A stretch of 64,000 bases of DNA. Origin: DTU032 sp964346175 (GTDB lineage Bacteria > Bacillota > Clostridia > Saccharofermentanales > DTU023). Under the pieces are notes generated by a model. The model saw only the letters and a program-made list of their open reading frames with translations. It was not told the DNA's origin and searched no databases. Both the position numbers and the translations under genes were made by a program. Shown in pieces: positions 59,276 to 64,000 of this stretch; within the stretch, counting starts at the first letter, position 1, and the number at the start of each line of letters is the position of its first letter. The DNA lies in contig CAYFTG010000003.1 of the NCBI GenBank assembly GCA_964346175.1, positions 54,967 through 118,966 of the forward strand, written 5' to 3'.

Positions 59276-60626
59276 TGAAAATATCTTCGATAGGCGATCT
59301 CCGCTAGCTTATCGAATGGCTCCTATGACGCTGTCCGACTTTGTCGGCCAGCGTCATATTCTTTCTGAAGGCAAACTCTTATCGCGCATGATTCAAGCCG
59401 ACCGCTTGTCTTCTATCATTCTCTTTGGCCCTCCTGGCACAGGGAAAACCTCTATTGCTCGGGTAATAGCCAACACTACCAAGGCATCATTTAGTCAGTT
59501 AAATGCGGTTACCTCCGGTGTAGCCGACATCAAGCGTGTCATCGCAGACACAAATAATCCCTTGCTGACTCCGGGGCAACGCTGTGTACTCTTTATCGAT
59601 GAAATTCATCGTTTCAATAAGGCGCAACAAGATGCCTTGCTGCCTTCAGTAGAGGATGGCAGTATCATTCTCATCGGCGCAACAACAGAGAATCCCTATT
59701 TTCAAGTTAACAAGGCACTTATCTCCCGCTCGACAGTGTTTCAGCTTTATCCACTGGAAAGTGAAGATGTTCAATTGATACTGGAACGAGCGTTGGCAGA
59801 TAAAGAACGTGGTTTAGGACATCTGCATCTCTGTGTGAAGCCCGAAGCTTTGGAGTTTTTTGCGAAGAGAGCCGGCGGCGACGCTAGGGTGGCATTAAAC
59901 GGCATAGAGTTGGCAGCTTTGACAACAAAACCTTCTGCTGAGGGTGTCATTGAAATAGGTCTGGATGCCGCTATGGATTCCATGCAAGAAAAAGTTGCCT
60001 TGTATGACTCAACCGGCGAAGCTCACTACGACACTGTTTCCGCTATGATCAAATCTATTCGCGGTAGCGACCCACAGGCAGCAATACACTATCTGGCACG
60101 AGCACTGCGTGGAGGAGAAGATCTCAATTTTATTGGGCGCCGCTTAGCCATAGCAGCCGCTGAAGAAGTAGGTATGGCCAATCCTCAGGTTTTATCTATT
60201 GTTGTTTCTGCTTGGCAGGCGGCTCAGATGATAGGCATGCCGGAAGCCCAGATAATTCTCTCGGAAGCTGTCATCTGTATCGCCACCAGCCCAAAGTCCA
60301 ATGCCAGTTACCTAGCTATTAAACAAGCAATGAACGATCTCGAAAATAAAGATGTCGGCGAAATTCCGTACTATCTGCGTAATGCTCCTGCAGAAGGTAT
60401 GAAAGACCTCGGTTACTCTATCGGATATGAATATAGTCACGACTGGCCGCAGGCTGTTTCGTCACAAGAGTTCCTCCCGGAGAGTTTAAGAGGTGTAAAA
60501 TATTATGAACCATCCGATCGCGGCCACGAGCAAAATGTGGCCAAGTGGATGGCTGAAGTGAAAGAGCTGCGCAAAGCAGCTCGAAAACGGAAGGAAGCAA
60601 AAGGAGCAGAAGCTAATGACAGCTGA
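59259..60626 (+). CDS. rarA: Replication-associated recombination protein RarA (MgsA)
   Basis: RarA is an AAA+ ATPase related to the clamp loader that acts at stalled replication forks. The 455-residue protein has Walker A in LFGPPGTGKTSI (about residues 54-65), Walker B in VLFIDEIHRFNKAQQ (about 110-124), a sensor ATTENPYF, and a C-terminal tetramerisation domain (EDLNFIGRRLAIAAAEEVG and onwards). The start lies inside glyA; no strong SD is seen. The stop overlaps iscS by 11 bases. Confidence 0.94.
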   Translation: MATSNNENIFDRRSPLAYRMAPMTLSDFVGQRHILSEGKLLSRMIQADRLSSIILFGPPGTGKTSIARVIANTTKASFSQLNAVTSGVADIKRVIADTNNPLLTPGQRCVLFIDEIHRFNKAQQDALLPSVEDGSIILIGATTENPYFQVNKALISRSTVFQLYPLESEDVQLILERALADKERGLGHLHLCVKPEALEFFAKRAGGDARVALNGIELAALTTKPSAEGVIEIGLDAAMDSMQEKVALYDSTGEAHYDTVSAMIKSIRGSDPQAAIHYLARALRGGEDLNFIGRRLAIAAAEEVGMANPQVLSIVVSAWQAAQMIGMPEAQIILSEAVICIATSPKSNASYLAIKQAMNDLENKDVGEIPYYLRNAPAEGMKDLGYSIGYEYSHDWPQAVSSQEFLPESLRGVKYYEPSDRGHEQNVAKWMAEVKELRKAARKRKEAKGAEANDS

Positions 60627-61869
60627 GAAAATAAACAGAATATATTTTGATCATGCAGCCACGACGCCAATTCACCCTGATGTTATGGCTGTTCTTACGG
60701 ATGCTTTAGAAAACACTTTCGGCAATCCTTCTTCTTTTTACAAAGAAGGTAATGTTGCCAGTCGCGCTATGAACGCTGCACGTGAGAAAATCGCGGAAGT
60801 GCTGGACGTCCGAGCTGATGAAATATTTTTCACCTCCGGTGGTACGGAGTCAGATAACTGGGCGATTAAAGGCGCTGCCCACGCCAACCAAAGCAAGGGA
60901 AAACATTTAATTAGCACTACCATTGAACATCATGCAGTTTTGCACAGCATGCAAGCTTTAGAAAAAGAAGGCTTTGAAGTTACCTATTTAGAAGTGGATG
61001 CGGACGGTTTAGTAGATCCGGAAGATCTACGTCAAGCCATTCGTCCCGACACTATTTTAGTATCAATCATATATGCAAACAACGAGATCGGCACTATTCA
61101 ACCTATCAAGGAGCTAGGAGAAATCTGCAAGGAACATAAGGTTTTGTTCCATACAGATGCCGTGCAGGCCTTCGGAGCTCTTCCACTTCGCCCAAGAGAA
61201 TTAGGAGTCGACATGTTGTCTGTCTCTGCGCATAAACTATATGGGCCCAAAGGTATCGGCTTCTTGTATAAACGCCGAGGCGCTCGTGTTGGACAGTATA
61301 TGGACGGCGGGGCTCAGGAACGCAAACAACGCGCAGGGACTGAGAATATTCCGTCTATGATAGCGATGGGCAAGGCTGTCGAAGTGGCTTATGCAGACAT
61401 GGATAAAGAATCTGAACGACAAAGCCGCTTGCGTGATCGATTGATCAGGGAGATTCCCCAAGTAGTTCCTCATGCCAAACTTAATGGTCATCCGTCTAAA
61501 CGCCTACCCAACAATGTAAATTTCAGCTTTGAATTCATTGAAGGGGAGTCCATTCTGCTACTTTTGGACGCATATGGCTATGCCTGCTCCAGCGGATCAG
61601 CTTGCACTTCGGCCTCACTGGATCCTTCCCACGTGCTGCTCGCTATAGGATTACCGCATGAAGTAGCCCACGGTTCTTTGCGGATTTCATTAGGTCGCAG
61701 TAACACGGATGCGGACATTGATCGCTTTCTGGAAGATCTCCCAAAAGTGATCCAGCGACTGCGAGATATGTCACCATTGTATGATGATTTTGAAAAGAAT
61801 AAAATTGAAGCATTAATCCCCTACGAGGGAGGAACAAGATTAGTAAGAGAGGGCGGCTATGGAATATAG
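60616..61869 (+). CDS. iscS: Cysteine desulfurase IscS
   Basis: The main PLP-dependent cysteine desulfurase for Fe-S cluster assembly with IscU. The 417-residue protein has the start FDHAATTPIHPDV, FTSGGTESDNWAIKGAA, PLP lysine in SAHKLYGPKGIG (about residues 205-216) and the catalytic cysteine loop SGSACTSASLDPSH (about 330-343). SD AAGGAG is inside rarA. iscU follows with an 11-base overlap. This copy is distinct from the desulfurase at 55556. Confidence 0.95.
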   Translation: MTAEKINRIYFDHAATTPIHPDVMAVLTDALENTFGNPSSFYKEGNVASRAMNAAREKIAEVLDVRADEIFFTSGGTESDNWAIKGAAHANQSKGKHLISTTIEHHAVLHSMQALEKEGFEVTYLEVDADGLVDPEDLRQAIRPDTILVSIIYANNEIGTIQPIKELGEICKEHKVLFHTDAVQAFGALPLRPRELGVDMLSVSAHKLYGPKGIGFLYKRRGARVGQYMDGGAQERKQRAGTENIPSMIAMGKAVEVAYADMDKESERQSRLRDRLIREIPQVVPHAKLNGHPSKRLPNNVNFSFEFIEGESILLLLDAYGYACSSGSACTSASLDPSHVLLAIGLPHEVAHGSLRISLGRSNTDADIDRFLEDLPKVIQRLRDMSPLYDDFEKNKIEALIPYEGGTRLVREGGYGI

Positions 61870-62341
61870 TGAAAAAGTAATGGATCATTTCATGAACCCA
61901 CGCAACATGGGAGAGATTGCCGATGCTACAGCAAGCGGCACGGTAGGAAATCCTGTCTGTGGCGATATCATGAAAATTGATTTAAAAATAGAAGACGACA
62001 TTATCACTGATGCAAAGTTCAAGACTTTCGGCTGCGGTTCAGCAATTGCGACCAGCAGTATGGCGACTGAACTTATTATCGGTAAGAATACTGCTGAGGC
62101 TCTGGAAGTGAGCAATAAGGCGGTGGCAGAGGCGCTAGACGGGCTTCCTGCCGTCAAGCTGCATTGTTCCGTACTGGCTGAACAAGCCATTAAAAAGGCT
62201 CTTAAGGCTTTCTATGAAGCCGAAGGTAGAATGACCGCCGAATTGGCAGAGAAGTTCAAGATCCTAGGCGAAGATGAACACGATCATGGCGACGATGAAG
62301 AGTCTGCAGACGAACATGCCTGTTGCCTGCACGATGATTAG
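61859..62341 (+). CDS. iscU: Fe-S cluster scaffold IscU/NifU-like, with acidic His/Cys tail
   Basis: Scaffold on which 2Fe-2S clusters are built with IscS. The three conserved cysteines are Cys34 (GNPVCGD), Cys59 (FGCGSA) and Cys103 (LHCSVLAE). The 160-residue protein extends about 20 residues beyond the fold with a tail rich in Asp, Glu and His and ending ACCLHDD, which could bind metal. SD GAGGG overlaps the end of iscS. No iscR-like gene is adjacent. Confidence 0.94.
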   Translation: MEYSEKVMDHFMNPRNMGEIADATASGTVGNPVCGDIMKIDLKIEDDIITDAKFKTFGCGSAIATSSMATELIIGKNTAEALEVSNKAVAEALDGLPAVKLHCSVLAEQAIKKALKAFYEAEGRMTAELAEKFKILGEDEHDHGDDEESADEHACCLHDD

Positions 62342-62372
62342 AGTTAGAGCAAGCCTGCTACGGCAGACTTGG

Positions 62373-62404
62373 AAAAGCGGAGCTTCCATGCTCTGCTTTT
62401 TTTT
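62373..62404 (+). terminator. Intrinsic terminator after iscU
   Basis: AAAAGCGGAGC, loop of six, GCTCTGCTTTT with one G-T pair, in an eight-T run. It closes the glyA-rarA-iscS-iscU unit. Confidence 0.88.
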
Positions 62405-62417
62405 GCACTCAGTATTG

Positions 62418-62423
62418 TATAAT
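62418..62423 (+). promoter_or_regulatory. Candidate -10 box for the M18 aminopeptidase gene
   Basis: Consensus TATAAT 38 bases before the start codon. The -35 would fall in the terminator stem and is not recognisable. Confidence 0.4.
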
Positions 62424-62461
62424 CAGAAGCAATAGAACCTAGATAGAGAAAGAGGGTAAAG

Positions 62462-63910
62462 ATGAATACTAATGAAGAGAAATCTGCTGTAAAAGAATTA
62501 GAAGCAAAATTGACATTTGAATTTAAGACAGCCTGGGAGCCTGCGGATAAAGACAAGCTGGAGGCTGTTCAGGCTTTTTCAGAGGGTTATAAAATCGCCC
62601 TTGATCAGGGAAAGACCGAGCGCGAGTTTGTGAATTATGCTCAGGCGCTCTTAGAAGAGAATGATTACAAGCCATTAGATAGCTATTCAAACCTCAAAGC
62701 AGGGGATAAGGTCTATCAGCTTGTACGCGGCAAAGGTCTGATCGCAGCCATAATCGGCAAGAATGATCCTTTGCAGGGCTTCAACCTGATTGGCTCCCAT
62801 GTCGACTCTCCACGTTTGGACTTAAAGCCCAATCCTTTATACGAGTCATCTGAACTGGCTCTTTTAAAAACACATTACTACGGTGGCATCAAGAAATATC
62901 ATTGGGTAGCGCAGCCTTTGGCTTTACACGGCGTCATGATCAAGCAGGGCGGCGAGAAAGTTGAAGTGCAAATCGGTGAAGATCCATCTGACCCGGTACT
63001 CTACATCACCGATCTGCTGCCACATCTTGCTGCCGATCAAATGAAAAAAGATGCCTCTAAGGTAGTTGAAGGGGAGGAGCTGAATGTTCTCATCGGCGGC
63101 ATCCCGTATCCGGATGAAGACGCCAAGAATCGTGTCAAACTAGCAGTCTTAAATCTCCTTTATGAAAAATACAACGTCACCGAACGTGAATTTATAACAG
63201 CGGAATTAGAAATCGTGCCGGCCAATAAAGCACGAGACGTGGGTCTAGATCGTGCATTCGTCGGCGCCTACGGACAAGATGACAGAGTCTGCGCCTATAC
63301 CTCCTTGCGCGCATTAATTGATCTGGAGGAAGTTCCGGAGCGCACAGCAGTATTGCTCATGTACGATAAAGAAGAGATTGGTTCAGGCGGAAACACCGGC
63401 GCCTCCTCATTCCTCTATCCATACTATCAACAACAGATGGTGCGCCTGATGATGGACCACGAACCGACTGCGCTCGAACTTTCGCACAATATGGTCAACA
63501 GTACCATGCTGTCCTCGGATGTAACTAACGCCTACGATCCGACCTTTGCCTCCGTATCTGAGCCTCAGAATAGTTGCTACGCCGGACGAGGCATGGCTTT
63601 GAATAAATACACCGGAGCTCGCGGCAAAGGTGGCACATCCGACGCTTCAGCGGAGTATTTCGATGAAGTTGTACGCCTTTTGGAAGACAACGGCGTTACT
63701 TGGCAGACAGGCGAATTAGGTAAAGTCGATCAAGGTGGCGGCGGTACGGTTGCCGTTTACCAGGCCGAACTGGGACTCGAAGTTATTGATTGTGGCGTAC
63801 CGTTGCTTTCTATGCACTCCTGCTTCGAAGTTGCCAGCAAGATCGACGTATATGAAACATATCGCGGCTATCGAGCTTTCTTTAAACATATGCGCAAAGA
63901 CAGGGTGTAA
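62462..63910 (+). CDS. M18 family aminopeptidase
   Basis: A cytoplasmic, dodecameric zinc/cobalt aminopeptidase of the aspartyl aminopeptidase family that removes N-terminal, often acidic, residues. The 482-residue protein has metal ligands in GSHVDSPRLDLKPN (about residues 104-117), QDDRVCAYTSL (about 273-283), YDKEEIGSGGNTGASS (about 300-315) and the C-terminal MHSCFEVASKID. SD GAGGG. It has its own promoter and appears to be a single-gene unit. Confidence 0.93.
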   Translation: MNTNEEKSAVKELEAKLTFEFKTAWEPADKDKLEAVQAFSEGYKIALDQGKTEREFVNYAQALLEENDYKPLDSYSNLKAGDKVYQLVRGKGLIAAIIGKNDPLQGFNLIGSHVDSPRLDLKPNPLYESSELALLKTHYYGGIKKYHWVAQPLALHGVMIKQGGEKVEVQIGEDPSDPVLYITDLLPHLAADQMKKDASKVVEGEELNVLIGGIPYPDEDAKNRVKLAVLNLLYEKYNVTEREFITAELEIVPANKARDVGLDRAFVGAYGQDDRVCAYTSLRALIDLEEVPERTAVLLMYDKEEIGSGGNTGASSFLYPYYQQQMVRLMMDHEPTALELSHNMVNSTMLSSDVTNAYDPTFASVSEPQNSCYAGRGMALNKYTGARGKGGTSDASAEYFDEVVRLLEDNGVTWQTGELGKVDQGGGGTVAVYQAELGLEVIDCGVPLLSMHSCFEVASKIDVYETYRGYRAFFKHMRKDRV

Positions 63911-63926
63911 AGTATTAGTTTTTTGA

Positions 63927-63954
63927 CACTAAAAAAGGGGCTTCAAAAAGAAGC
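63927..63954 (-). terminator. Possible terminator of a minus-strand gene beyond the window
   Basis: Read on the minus strand, GCTTC-TTTTT-GAAGC (63940-63954) is followed by CCC and six Ts (63931-63936). This would suit a convergent gene outside the window. The last 90 bases hold no recognisable gene. Confidence 0.3.
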
Positions 63955-64000
63955 GTTCACTTAGGGATTGTATGAAAAACAGTTTTTGAGTGACGTCTTC

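Noticed and set aside
1..64000. CRISPR arrays, insertion sequences, prophage, toxin-antitoxin or restriction systems
   Set aside because: No regularly spaced repeats, transposase, integrase or defence genes were recognised; the region is continuous housekeeping DNA.

Overview
The window is about 64 kb of dense, almost entirely plus-strand core-genome DNA from a low-to-medium G+C Gram-positive bacterium, most likely a clostridial Firmicute. The evidence is the gene order: nusB-xseA-xseB-ispA-dxs-nadK-argR-recN, phoH-pgpH-ybeY-era-recO, rpsO-pnp, ftsK-cinA-murJ-recA-recX-rimO-pgsA, acpP-rnc-smc-ftsY-ylxM-ffh-rpsP-khpA-rimM-trmD-rplS-rbgA-rnhB and iscS-iscU are Bacillota arrangements. A GAAC-N4-GTTC SOS box before recA and strong Shine-Dalgarno (SD) sequences agree. 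I cannot name the genus. No mobile element, prophage, CRISPR array or rRNA was seen.

Layout. 1-8138: end of a DUF2273-like gene, then an RNA/DNA/isoprenoid housekeeping operon. 8168-10404: a perfect 35-base palindrome, then hutH and a cyclodeaminase gene. 10526-12217: RNase Y with its own promoter. 12362-15715: an oligopeptide-type binding lipoprotein with an acidic insert, lspA and an RluD-type pseudouridine synthase. 15787-22672: two tandem DUF881 genes, phoH, pgpH, a YbeY-Era fusion and recO. 22755-24381: two-subunit L-serine dehydratase. 24342-27005 (minus): a nuclease-helicase fusion behind tRNA-Leu. 27084-31478: murD, rpsO, pnp. 31537-32494 (minus): tag, tRNA-Pro, tRNA-Trp. 32548-42924: rnhA, Nudix, ftsK, cinA, murJ, recA, recX, rimO, pgsA. 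42981-52679: acyl carrier protein, RNase III, SMC, SRP and ribosome-assembly genes. 52776-54661: rbgA and an RNase HII-YraN fusion. 54798-63910: GntR regulator, cysteine desulfurase, thiI, glyA, rarA, iscS, iscU and an M18 aminopeptidase.

How it fits together. Most genes serve RNA maturation and ribosome assembly (nusB, rny, pnp, rnc, ybeY-era, rimM, rimO, trmD, rbgA, khpA, rluD), DNA repair and chromosome segregation (xseAB, recN, recO, recA, recX, rarA, rnhA, rnhB, tag, smc, ftsK), protein targeting (ftsY, ylxM, ffh, lspA), or sulfur transfer to tRNA and Fe-S clusters (two cysteine desulfurases, thiI, iscU). The usual neighbours tlyA, folD, spoIVB and spo0A are missing from their normal places, which hints at a non-sporulating lineage.

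Most notable: two gene fusions in RNA metabolism (YbeY-Era, RNase HII-YraN); several genes without SD whose start codon lies where a transcript driven by the adjacent -10 box should begin (candidate leaderless mRNAs: rnhA, ylxM, phoH, first DUF881 gene); a possible AUU start in rny; a degenerate G4 motif in RbgA; and two divergent tRNA/protein-gene promoter pairs that overlap each other. I did not find a defence system, a biosynthetic cluster or any other clearly new multi-gene system.
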